From Gammaproteobacteria bacterium (GTDB taxonomy: Bacteria; Pseudomonadota; Gammaproteobacteria; Arenicellales; JAANXG01), in the NCBI GenBank assembly GCA_024638505.1, contig JAHEKE010000003.1:62001-126000 (forward strand): DNA of 64,000 nt, written 5' to 3'. The notes under the pieces are model-generated. The model worked only from the letters and a program-made list of their open reading frames with translations, made no database searches and had not been told where the DNA came from. A program made the position numbers and the translations under genes. Position 1 is the first letter of the stretch. Each line of letters begins with the position of its first letter. Below are positions 17,459-25,171 of this stretch, in pieces.

Positions 17459-18985
17459 TTACGCCGCTTGCTTGGAACCCGCCATGAGCAATCCGATGGC
17501 CGCGGGCGTGGTCTTTTCAGTTTCCTCATGTCCGACGATACGGCCTTCATACATCACGACCATACGATCAGAAAGTGCGAAAAGCTCCTCTAAGTCCTCG
17601 CTTACCAGCAGCACACCACAGCCATTATCGCGCAGCTGCAAGAAACGATTATGCACGAACTCCACCGCCGCCACGTCGAGCCCACGTGTAGGTTGGGACG
17701 CGACTACTATCGCCGGATTGAAGGCAAGTTCACGTGCGAGCAACGCCTTCTGCAAATTTCCGCCGGAGAGCATGCCGGCGCGTATACTTACATCGGCACC
17801 GCGAATATCAAACTTTTCTATTTGCTGCTCAACGAATTGACGAATCGCCTGCTTGTTCAGCCAACCAAAGCGGCTAAAGGGTGGCTGGTGCATGCGCGGA
17901 AGAATCATACTGTCAGACAGTGGCAGCGTCGTGAGTAAACCATCTCCCATGCGATCTTCTGGGATATAGGCGACACCATAGCCTTGCATAGCCCTTCTGT
18001 TCGCTCGATCCACCGACGCACCCCCAACTGTAATGCTTCCGCTAGACGGCGTTAATACGCCTGCGACCACCTCAGCCAGCTCGCGCTGCCCGTTTCCTGA
18101 AACACCAGCCACCCCAACGATCTCTCCCGCGTGCAAATCAAGGTTGACCTTATGCAGCCGTGCCGGGTGACCGCGCCCGTCATCGACGGTTATATTCACC
18201 AGGCGTAATAGTGATCGCCCGCGACTGATCGTGGGTTTATTCAGCGGCTGAAGTTCGCGACCACACATCAGCTCGGCAAGTCGCAGATGAGTGACGTTAT
18301 TGTCGTTGATAATGGTCGCTACCATTTCGCCCCGACGCATCACCGCTATGCGCTGCACAATGCCTAGTACTTCGTGCAGCTTATGGCTTATGAAGATAAC
18401 GCCTACGCCGTCGGCAACCATGGCGCGCACTGCCTGAAACAGTCCCTCAGCCTGCTGCGGTGTCAATACTGAGGTAGGTTCATCCAATACAAGAATTTTG
18501 GCGCCGCGAAACAACGCTTTAATAATCTCCAGGCGCTGTTGTTCGCCGACCGTAAGTTCTGCCACTTGCCGTGCCGGATCAAGTTCGAGTCCGTATTGGC
18601 TGCCAATCTGCAGTAATCGCTCTCTGGCCGAGGATTCATCCAATCTGCCCCAACGCCCCGGTTCGCCCACCATGAGGTTTTCCAATACACTATGTCGCGG
18701 CACCAGATGGAAATGCTGATGCACCATTCCAATTCCCAAAGCTAAAGAATCCGCCGGTTTGTGATTTGATACAGTGCGGCCCTCTACGGTAATAGTGCCG
18801 GCATCGGCACGGTACATACCGAACAAGATGTTCATGAGCGTGGTTTTGCCGGCACCGTTTTCGCCCAGCAAGCCCAGTACCTCACCACTGAACAGTTGCA
18901 GATCTATAGACTTGTTTGCATGCACCTCACCGAATTGCTTGTCGATGCCGCGCATCTCGAGTAGCGGGATGGGAGAAGTTGTCAT
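17459..18985 (-). CDS. BMP-type nucleoside/nucleobase ABC transporter, ATPase
   Basis: A 508-residue ABC ATPase with two nucleotide-binding domains in one chain (NupO/YufO and sugar-importer-like). The first domain has Walker A GLLGENGAGKTT and Walker B KILVLDEPTSVL; its signature region reads LTVGEQQRLEI. The second domain has VAGVSGNGQRELAE in place of a canonical Walker A and signature MLSGGNLQKALLAREL, the usual asymmetry of this family in which one site is degenerate. Cytoplasmic, driving the two permeases encoded downstream. A strong hairpin precedes it, separating it from the binding-protein gene. Confidence 0.93.
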   Translation of the reverse strand: MTTSPIPLLEMRGIDKQFGEVHANKSIDLQLFSGEVLGLLGENGAGKTTLMNILFGMYRADAGTITVEGRTVSNHKPADSLALGIGMVHQHFHLVPRHSVLENLMVGEPGRWGRLDESSARERLLQIGSQYGLELDPARQVAELTVGEQQRLEIIKALFRGAKILVLDEPTSVLTPQQAEGLFQAVRAMVADGVGVIFISHKLHEVLGIVQRIAVMRRGEMVATIINDNNVTHLRLAELMCGRELQPLNKPTISRGRSLLRLVNITVDDGRGHPARLHKVNLDLHAGEIVGVAGVSGNGQRELAEVVAGVLTPSSGSITVGGASVDRANRRAMQGYGVAYIPEDRMGDGLLTTLPLSDSMILPRMHQPPFSRFGWLNKQAIRQFVEQQIEKFDIRGADVSIRAGMLSGGNLQKALLARELAFNPAIVVASQPTRGLDVAAVEFVHNRFLQLRDNGCGVLLVSEDLEELFALSDRMVVMYEGRIVGHEETEKTTPAAIGLLMAGSKQAA

Positions 18986-19057
18986 GCGCTGGCGCGGACC
19001 GGCCTCCAGTGCGCTAAGCTCGAAAGCGAAGACTCAAAATATATCAGCCCGAATAAA

Positions 19058-19077
19058 GGCGCCCCTGGCGGGGCGCC
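19058..19077 (-). terminator. Intercistronic hairpin between binding protein and ATPase
   Basis: A perfect eight-base-pair GC-rich inverted repeat (GGCGCCCC, loop TGGC, GGGGCGCC) lies about 21 bases after the binding-protein stop on the minus strand and is followed in that direction by TTTATT. It looks like a partial terminator or mRNA-stabilising hairpin that lets the binding protein be made in excess over the membrane parts. Confidence 0.65.
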
Positions 19078-19098
19078 CCAGATCAACACAAGAAGTGA

Positions 19099-20109
19099 TT
19101 ACTCTGATTTTGGTGCACTTTCATCAATCGGAACACGAAAGGTTCCGTCTAATATCTCTGCTTTGCGCTGTGCAATCAAGTCCTTCACTTCGCTCGGTAG
19201 CTTGCTGTCCCACTCGTGAAAGGGGGCGAGGAAGGATCCACCTTTACCCATGTAGGAGAACTGGCCGAAGTCCTGTGAGGTAAAGACGCCGGCCTTTACC
19301 TGACTTACCACCTGCTTTACCGTGGGCCACATATCCCAAACCACGCTCGTTACAACGGTGTCGGGAGCGAGCTCCCACTGATCAGACATATTGCCTATGG
19401 CAGGAATACCCTTTTCAGCGGCAGCTTCAATAACGCCAAATCGTTCGGCATAAATTACGTCCACTCCCTGCTCAATCTGCGCCAAAGCAGCCTCCTTAGC
19501 CTTCGGTGGGTCAAAGAACGATCCGATGAAAGAGAATTTGCACTTGACTGCCGGATTTACTTCCTTGGCGCCTGCGCAAAATGCATTGCTCAGCCGATTG
19601 ACCTCGGGAATAGTCATTGCCGCTACCGTGCCTACGGTATCCTTCTTAGTAAGCTTGCCGGCAATCATCCCAGCGAGATAGGCAGGCTCATGTATCCAGT
19701 TGTCAAAAACCGCAAAATTCGGCTCGGCCGGCCCAATACCCGATCCGAAGGTGAAAGCAATATCGGGGTAAGATTTCGCCACGCGCCGGGCAATGCGTTC
19801 CGCACCAAATGCGTCACCCATTACAAGCCTATATCCCCCTTCTGCGTATTCACGCATTACTCGCGCGAAGTCGGCGGCCTTCACACTCTCGGACCACGTG
19901 TATTCTATGCCAAGCTCTTTCTCCGCCTGTTTCAGCGCTACGTGAATCTGATTTACCCAGGGTTCCTCGATGGGTGTTTCGAATACGGCTGCTACACGCA
20001 GCTTTTCCTCGGCCGCAGCGTCGGTCATCACTAGACTGATCGGTGCTGCTGCCGTAAACAAGAACGTAGCCATCGCGCGCAGAGCGGATTTGAGGCTTGT
20101 TGTTTTCAT
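19099..20109 (-). CDS. BMP-family nucleoside/nucleobase-binding protein
   Basis: Periplasmic binding protein of the BMP (PnrA/Med) family, 336 residues from the ATG at 20109, which is preceded by a very strong ribosome site (AGGAGGAGG, 8 bases away). The frame extends upstream to 20217 but without family similarity. Residues 1-33 form a signal peptide ending near DAAAEE; no lipobox cysteine was seen. The mature protein shows the BMP start KLRVAAVFETPIEEPWVNQIH and the GVDVIYAERFGVIEAA hinge strand. It is divergent from the cupin gene. The cargo is likely a pyrimidine, judged only from the urc neighbours. Confidence 0.9.
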   Translation of the reverse strand: MKTTSLKSALRAMATFLFTAAAPISLVMTDAAAEEKLRVAAVFETPIEEPWVNQIHVALKQAEKELGIEYTWSESVKAADFARVMREYAEGGYRLVMGDAFGAERIARRVAKSYPDIAFTFGSGIGPAEPNFAVFDNWIHEPAYLAGMIAGKLTKKDTVGTVAAMTIPEVNRLSNAFCAGAKEVNPAVKCKFSFIGSFFDPPKAKEAALAQIEQGVDVIYAERFGVIEAAAEKGIPAIGNMSDQWELAPDTVVTSVVWDMWPTVKQVVSQVKAGVFTSQDFGQFSYMGKGGSFLAPFHEWDSKLPSEVKDLIAQRKAEILDGTFRVPIDESAPKSE

Positions 20110-20246
20110 TACTTTCCTCCTCCTAAAGAATGGTATTGCACCCTCGCACCGGCCGTGCGAGGTGGGATCACAGTATACGAAAAACACTTGACCGATCCAA
20201 TTCCCCGGGTGCAGCATGGTTATGACGCGGTAAGCAGTCGGGCAAC

Positions 20247-20287
20247 CACCCGCCGTCGCTGCTTTAGCTTTGGCGTTTTGCCGGGTG
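20247..20287. repeat. Inverted repeat in cupin leader
   Basis: CACCCG at 20247-20252 and CGGGTG at 20282-20287 form a six-base inverted repeat. The right arm lies in GCGTTTTGCCGGGTGCAG, which closely resembles GCGCTTTGCCGGGTGGCAG at 23949-23967, so the two sites may be related small elements. Confidence 0.3.
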
Positions 20288-20391
20288 CAGCGTTTAAATC
20301 CGGTTATTCGTTAACATGGATGGTTATGCTGCTTAATCGCTAGTCGACAAAAATGTTGATTTTACTTGGACTTTGATAAATAGGTTTGGTC

Positions 20392-20790
20392 ATGAAACAG
20401 CAAAAAAAATCGCTGCTCGATCCCAGTCTGCGCCGCGTAATCCATTGCGTAGACCGTGAAATGAAGCCGTACGATCGCTACGGTGAGCCACGACCGGATA
20501 TGGAATGGCTGCATTTGAGCGGGCAAGCTGATAATGGTTTTGAATGTTTCCTGCTACGACTTAAACCGGGGGCGTCCACTACGCCGCATGAACACTCGGG
20601 TCATGAGCAGTTTCTGATGCTGCATGGTGAACTGGTGGATTGTGACGGCACCGTCTTTAGGGAGGGAGATTTCGTGACGTTTGAACCCGGTTCGCGCCAC
20701 TGCTCTAGGTCAGAGAATGGCTGCACAATGCTGGTCATGCTACGTGGGCAAAACTATGCACTTGACTTAAGTAAGATGGATGCTGGTTGA
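20392..20790 (+). CDS. Cupin-domain protein
   Basis: A small soluble protein of about 132 residues with one cupin barrel: metal-site motif 1 in TTPHEHSGHEQFLMLHGELVD and motif 2 near FEPGSRHCSR. The metal ligands (His, His, Glu, His) are present, so it may be a metal-dependent sensor or enzyme of the ChrR/anti-sigma cupin type; no partner sigma factor gene is adjacent. The ATG at 20392 is preferred over a TTG two codons upstream. It is divergent from the BMP-type transporter operon across about 280 bases, so it could respond to or act on a related compound, but this is not supported beyond position. Confidence 0.72.
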   Translation: MKQQKKSLLDPSLRRVIHCVDREMKPYDRYGEPRPDMEWLHLSGQADNGFECFLLRLKPGASTTPHEHSGHEQFLMLHGELVDCDGTVFREGDFVTFEPGSRHCSRSENGCTMLVMLRGQNYALDLSKMDAG

Positions 20791-20842
20791 AGCTCAGCAA
20801 AGCTGCAAACGGTTGACCTTGATTCAAGCACGATAACAGCTC

Positions 20843-21177
20843 TCAGTTTTCACCCAACATATTTTGCGTTCTGTCATAAACCTCGGTGTTGGGTTTGGTG
20901 ATGAGAATGCTGCTGAAATGGGCCCAGATTGCTGCAAGCACCGGTGCAACCTCAACCGCTGAGGCGCGGCAATCGTAAATTGACATGCTGATGCCGTGCC
21001 CGTCTTCACGCCAAACAGTATTACAGGACTTTATGCCGGGAAGGGACATGATTTTGCCCTTAAGTTCATCAAGCATCGTGTTCATTTCTTTGATGCGGGA
21101 TGCCGCCGGGGCCGACTTTAAAAGGCGAGACCATAGACGGAGACGACCGCCTGGATGGTAACCGTTCCTAAACCCAT
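20843..21177 (-). pseudogene. ABM-like small protein gene, frameshifted
   Basis: The 80 residues encoded from 21085 down to 20843 resemble the antibiotic-biosynthesis-monooxygenase (ABM) ferredoxin-like fold: PGIKSCNTVWREDGHGISMS, then an AAIWAHFSSIL helix. The expected first strand (TVTIQAVVSVYG) lies immediately upstream in another frame starting at ATG 21177, and the two frames meet at a TTTTAAA run near 21115-21122. One indel would restore a protein of about 110 residues. Either the gene is recently inactivated or the shorter frame from 21085 is all that is expressed. Confidence 0.5.
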
Positions 21178-21268
21178 GGTTGCGCCATTCATCGATTGGA
21201 TCAACGCCGTTGTCGAGTTTCTGCGAAAGTACGAGTTTTTAGGGCTGTTTACCTTTAAAGACGTATTG
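21176..21268 (+). pseudogene. Possible 5' remnant of a betaine-transporter permease gene (proW-like)
   Basis: Plus-strand codons from ATG 21155 or 21176 read MVAPFIDWINAVVEFLRKYE then LGLFTFKD, which looks like the cytoplasmic N-terminus of ProW-type betaine permeases. The similarity stops at about 21265, after which the frame runs antisense to a proV-like 5' end. Only about 30 residues remain. The call is tentative because the similarity is short and from recall. Confidence 0.35.
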
Positions 21269-21393
21269 TGGCCGAAGAGTTTCCATACGTTTTTGCATGA
21301 GATTTTTGGTTCAGTCAATTTTTTCTCTTGTGGCGGCGGATTCGCCTCAACGCTGCCCAGTGGGCTATAGTTTTTTGCCGGCTTCGGCTTAAG
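21262..21393 (-). pseudogene. 5' remnant of a betaine-transporter ATPase gene (proV-like)
   Basis: Directly after the stop of the DUF1989-GcvT gene the minus strand is open without an ATG, and from TTG 21318 reads LTEPKISCKNVWKLFGHN. This matches the N-terminal strand of ProV-type glycine betaine ATPases. Similarity ends within 20 residues, before any Walker A motif, where the sequence meets the opposite-strand proW-like fragment. The rest of the ATPase gene is missing. Confidence 0.5.
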
Positions 21394-23736
21394 TTACATT
21401 CGCGGGCGCTGTTTTTCCGGATCGTAGAAAGGGAATGGAACTACCCGTGCAGGAATTCGTTTCTGGTGCCCATCCATTTTTCCGACTTCTACTGCGGTAT
21501 CCGCGGCAGCATGCTCAACCGCCATTCTGCACAGTGCAATGTTTTTGCGCAGTATAGGGGACCGCGTAGCACTGGTGATTTCGCCCACCTGCTGGCGGCC
21601 CACATGGACGCAGTCTCCGGATGCGCCAGGTTCCTCTCCGGCTAATTCAAGGCCGACCAATTTCTTTTGTGGATGGGCTTTACGCCTTATCAGTGCCTCG
21701 CGCCCAACGAAGTCTTCTTCTTTTGTTTTAAGGGGGACGGTGAAGCCAATTCCGGCTTCAAATGGATCGGTCTGGTCGCAAAATTCCGCGCCATAGAGTA
21801 TGAGGCCTGATTCGATACGCAGCATATCCAGTGCTTCCAGACCCAAGGGCACCATATCGTAAGACTTTCCGGCCTGCCAGATCGCGTCCCACACACCGGT
21901 TGCGTGGCGCGGATGACACCATATCTCATATCCCAATTCGCCGGTGTAACCCGTGCGCGATACCACCACTGGAATGCCATCGAAATCTCCAACGCGCCCG
22001 ATGGTGAATCTAAACCAGGCAATTTCTTCCAACGCCGGTTGTGCCGGTGGCGTCCAAATTACCTGATTCAGAATGTTCCGACTGCTGGGTCCTTGCACCG
22101 CTATGTTGTGTAATTGTTCGGTTGACGATTTTACCCATGCGCGAAAGCCTTTCTCTTCGGCTTGTTGGCGCAGCCAAATTCCGCTGTAATCATCACCGCC
22201 AACCCAACGGAAAGCATCGGCCCCCAAACGAAACACCGTACCGTCGTCGAGCATCCCGCCAGTGTCGTAACACATCGCCGTGTAGACAACCTGGCCCAAA
22301 GATAATCGTCGTATATTTCGGGTCATCGTCCACTGTAGCAGTGCCTCCGCATCGGGTCCGGTCACCTCAAACTTTCTCAGAGGGGAGAGATCCAGTATTA
22401 CGGCCCTTTCTCGACAAGCCCAATACTCGTCAATGGCACCGTAGCTATTGTAGGTATTAGCTAACCAGTAACCACGATACTCCGAAAAATTACGCGTAAG
22501 CTTTGATGTGCGGGAATGGAAAGCGGTTTCCTTAGTTAGTTCCGGTTCGGCGTCAGTAGTCATTCTGTAGGCGATCGCTTTGGAAAAGATGTTTTTTGCG
22601 GGGTAGATTCGCACGTGGATGTCTGTTGGATTCCAACCATTCGCGGCATCTATGTCACAGGGGCATGCGGAGGATGCACATACTAGATCGGTATACGCTT
22701 TAAGCAGCACATAATCTCCGGGGCGGGACCACGGCTCATCTAAGTACAGCTGGTTGTTATCGTCCAGGTTGGTATTGTAGAAAAAATTTATCGCTTCCCA
22801 ACCCCGACGCGGGTTGACGCCAAATGGCTGCAACACGTAATTGAAATTGTCTGTGCAGTTTACGTGGCCCGGGTAGCCCATATCATCATAGTACTTTGCG
22901 GTGCACGCGAGATTGAAGGTGTCGTGGCGACCTACGGTATCTCGCACAACCTCCACCATGGGCTGCATATCCATATCATAGAATTTTGCGAACAGCCCCG
23001 GTCCCGGGTAGGCCGCACCCATGAGCGTCCTCGTCGTGGTTGCATTCAGGCAGCGTTCAATCCCGCGATCGAGTCCGCCGCGGTTGAAGGCTTGGAAATC
23101 TGAGCATTCTCGCCCTTCAACGTCGATGATCTGTATATACTCGCCGGCGTAGACTTCATAGGAGCGAGCGGTGCAGCGATCTACGCGGATGTCCAGGCGG
23201 GGCTCCGCCAGCGGGTCCGGCAGGACTGGGGACGGGTTTTCTTCTACTATCGCTCGCTCCACGAAGAGGACCAGATCTGTTGGTGGGTTGTGACTATCTA
23301 CCGCCATGGGCCCGCCTGGCGCCGCTACAATGCAAATCACATCTTGTTCGGCAGTAAACCCTTGCTGTTCACCGGCTAACGAATCTCCTTCAAACAGCCG
23401 GATGGCGTTGGCGTTTTCGAGGCTAATGTTTCGCCTGCGCAGCGCCGCACTTACTGCCTGTGCGTCATCTGTGCGCGTGTGCAGCAAGGAAGGGATTGCA
23501 ACGGCACGGGCTTTGGTCTCAACTCCCAATAGGTCCGCGCTACTCTCTCCGCTACGATCAAACACGGCAATTTCGCAGGTTTGGCGTCCTTCGCAGTCAA
23601 TAACTCTCAGTTTGTCACCCGCGCTGAGCGGAATGACGGCAGCGCCACCACCCCTGACACGGTACCGTTCCGTGCCCGCCGGCAACAGGCGCAAGCCGGG
23701 CTGGAGTACGCGCGGGAGAATATCTGGCATGTTCAT
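21394..23736 (-). CDS. DUF1989-DUF1989-GcvT fusion protein
   Basis: A large cytoplasmic protein of about 780 residues (the frame is open to 23799, giving 801). Residues about 15-170 are a degenerate DUF1989 module (AGDKLRVIDCEGRQTCE). Residues about 180-390 form a second, well-conserved DUF1989 module, with VEGRECSDFQAFN, the GHDTF-type segment and DLVCASSACPCDID. Residues about 420-765 form a GcvT aminomethyltransferase fold (RAVILDLSPLRKFEVTGPDA, SRTGYTGELGYEIWCHP, LGLEALDMLRIESGL). GcvT-fold enzymes move one-carbon units from methylated amines or DMSP to tetrahydrofolate; DUF1989 proteins include the carboxyguanidine deiminase subunits. Betaine-transporter remnants on both sides suggest a methylated or guanidino-type osmolyte as substrate (inference). 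The start is uncertain: ATG 23736, 23730 or 23799. Confidence 0.85.
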   Translation of the reverse strand: MNMPDILPRVLQPGLRLLPAGTERYRVRGGGAAVIPLSAGDKLRVIDCEGRQTCEIAVFDRSGESSADLLGVETKARAVAIPSLLHTRTDDAQAVSAALRRRNISLENANAIRLFEGDSLAGEQQGFTAEQDVICIVAAPGGPMAVDSHNPPTDLVLFVERAIVEENPSPVLPDPLAEPRLDIRVDRCTARSYEVYAGEYIQIIDVEGRECSDFQAFNRGGLDRGIERCLNATTTRTLMGAAYPGPGLFAKFYDMDMQPMVEVVRDTVGRHDTFNLACTAKYYDDMGYPGHVNCTDNFNYVLQPFGVNPRRGWEAINFFYNTNLDDNNQLYLDEPWSRPGDYVLLKAYTDLVCASSACPCDIDAANGWNPTDIHVRIYPAKNIFSKAIAYRMTTDAEPELTKETAFHSRTSKLTRNFSEYRGYWLANTYNSYGAIDEYWACRERAVILDLSPLRKFEVTGPDAEALLQWTMTRNIRRLSLGQVVYTAMCYDTGGMLDDGTVFRLGADAFRWVGGDDYSGIWLRQQAEEKGFRAWVKSSTEQLHNIAVQGPSSRNILNQVIWTPPAQPALEEIAWFRFTIGRVGDFDGIPVVVSRTGYTGELGYEIWCHPRHATGVWDAIWQAGKSYDMVPLGLEALDMLRIESGLILYGAEFCDQTDPFEAGIGFTVPLKTKEEDFVGREALIRRKAHPQKKLVGLELAGEEPGASGDCVHVGRQQVGEITSATRSPILRKNIALCRMAVEHAAADTAVEVGKMDGHQKRIPARVVPFPFYDPEKQRPRM

Positions 23737-23816
23737 CTCGAAGTATTGACTGTAGTGTGCTGAATGCTTGCGGTAATGGGAAACTAGGTTAACCCACATA
23801 AGCGAGTCGATTCAAA

Positions 23817-23914
23817 TATACCAATATAGAACCAATATTAAAAAGAAGGCCCTTAAAATCAAGAGTTTATCTTCAGTGAAGTAGCCTAATAGTATACCAA
23901 TTGAACCAAAATTT
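23817..23914. repeat. Imperfect direct repeat upstream of the DUF1989-GcvT gene
   Basis: TATACCAATATAGAACCAAT starting at 23817 and TATACCAATTGAACCAAAAT starting at 23893 are near-identical 22-24 base units 76 bases apart in an AT-rich stretch. They lie just upstream of the DUF1989-GcvT start and between it and the proX-like remnant, so they may be operator sites for a regulator of this locus. A consensus-like TTGACA follows the second unit at 23913. Confidence 0.45.
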
Positions 23915-23962
23915 GACATTTTTTGTACGCCTATATTAACGTATGCATGCGCTTTGCCGGGT

Positions 23963-23998
23963 GGCAGGGCTTTAGCCCGCCGTCCGCGCAAAACGGCG
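23963..23998. promoter_or_regulatory. Two overlapping alternative hairpins
   Basis: GGGC-TTTA-GCCC (23967-23978, extended by GGC/GCC with one bulge) and CGCCGT, nine-base loop, ACGGCG (23978-23998) share bases 78-81 and so cannot form together. They lie about 90 bases upstream of the proX-like start codon. No T tract follows. The remaining sequence from 23737 to 24087 has no coding signal I recognise. Confidence 0.35.
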
Positions 23999-24087
23999 GT
24001 GTAAAATAGTCCTACTCGCGCTAATCCAGTATTAAATCTGCATTAAAACACGGCGCGAACATTGGATAACCGAAGGAGATCGATATT

Positions 24088-25029
24088 GTGAAATTTACTT
24101 TATCGGATCGCCGGAATCTGCACTGGCGGAACCAAGCAGAAACAAAGCAAGCAGCGACGTTAAAAAGACTTTGGGAATAGATTCCGACCCATAACTGGTC
24201 CAGCCAGCTCGTTGGCGCCATTATTGTTGGCAAGCTTCTTGAGATGGCTGGCGCTAGCGTGGAGTACATCCCGGCTGACAGTCAGGTGGTTTACACATCC
24301 ATGTGTGAAGGTGATATCGACCTGGTGCATGAAGTCTGGCAGGGTGCATTCGGAGAGGCTTTTGAAAAGGTCGTTGCTGAGGGTTGCGTCATTGATGCGG
24401 CTACGCATGACGCCAAGACCAGAGAGGAGTGGTGGTATCCGGCGTATGTGGAAGAGCAGTGTCCTGGTTTACCCGACTGGCAGGCGCTCAACAAATGTGC
24501 CGAAATGTTCTCCACTGCGGAGACCAACCCGAAGGGTCGCTTTCTCGCGGGACCAGTTGATTGGTTAAAGAAAGATGCTGAGCGAGTTGAGGGACTTGAA
24601 ATGGATTTTGAAGTAGTCAACGCAGGTTCTGCCGCGGCGCTGTGGGCAGAATTAAAATCTGCAAGCGATCGTAAGGCGCCAATAGTACTGTTCAACTGGA
24701 CCCCGAACTTCATTGAGGCAATGTACGATGGAAAGTTCATCGAGTTCCCGGAGTATGAAGAAGGTTGCAAAGAGGACCCTGCCTGGGGCATGAATGAAGA
24801 ACTGACTCACGACTGCGGCAATCCGAAAGATGGGTACTTGAAAATTAGGGTAAACAAGGATTTTCCGGAAAAATATCCGACTGCCTACAAGACGTTACAA
24901 AAAATAAACTTCACCAATCTGGATGTCGCGATAATGGCGAAGTTGGTGGACGTGGATAAAATGGAGACGGACGCAGCCGCTGCAAAGTGGATGGCCGATA
25001 ACGAGGATCGTTGGAAGTCCTGGCTGTAA
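24088..25029 (+). pseudogene. Glycine betaine/DMSP-type binding protein gene with disrupted 5' end (proX-like)
   Basis: From 24181 the frame encodes about 282 residues of a clear OpuAC/ProX-type binding protein: IPTHNWSSQLVGA, then VEYIPADSQVVYTS, DLVHEVWQGAFG, REEWWYPAYVE, and the C-terminal KKxNFTN-like KINFTN and WMADNEDRW segments. A good ribosome site (AAGGAG) and GTG remain at 24088, but the 30 codons that follow encode no signal peptide and end in an in-frame TAG at 24178. Translation could restart at ATG 24244, but that product would lack an export signal and the first strand. The transporter ATPase and permease genes are also missing nearby, so the locus is probably dead or exploiting a cytoplasmic form. 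Confidence 0.75.
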
Positions 25030-25059
25030 AACTAGGTCAACTATTGAACTATCTCTGAC

Positions 25060-25092
25060 ATACCCGTTACCGATCTGTTTGGTAACGGGTAT
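25060..25092. terminator. Bidirectional terminator-like hairpin
   Basis: A perfect 12-base inverted repeat (ATACCCGTTACC, nine-base loop, GGTAACGGGTAT) lies between the convergent ends of the proX-like gene and ptsI. The T content after it is modest on either strand. Confidence 0.55.
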
Positions 25093-25171
25093 TACTCTCC
25101 TATTTCTTTGCACTAAGTTTAAGTCGCTGTCTGAAGTAACAAAGAAGACATCGCGTACCGTCGTGAAGGAC

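Noticed and set aside
17446-17550. N-terminal extension of permease 1
   Set aside because: Highly basic, overlaps the ATPase gene in another frame and has no counterpart in the family; an ATG 13 bases after the ATPase stop fits better.
23913-23937. TTGACA followed by TATATT as a sigma-70 promoter for the proX-like gene
   Set aside because: The spacing is only 13 bases, too short; other -10 candidates are poor, so no promoter was called.
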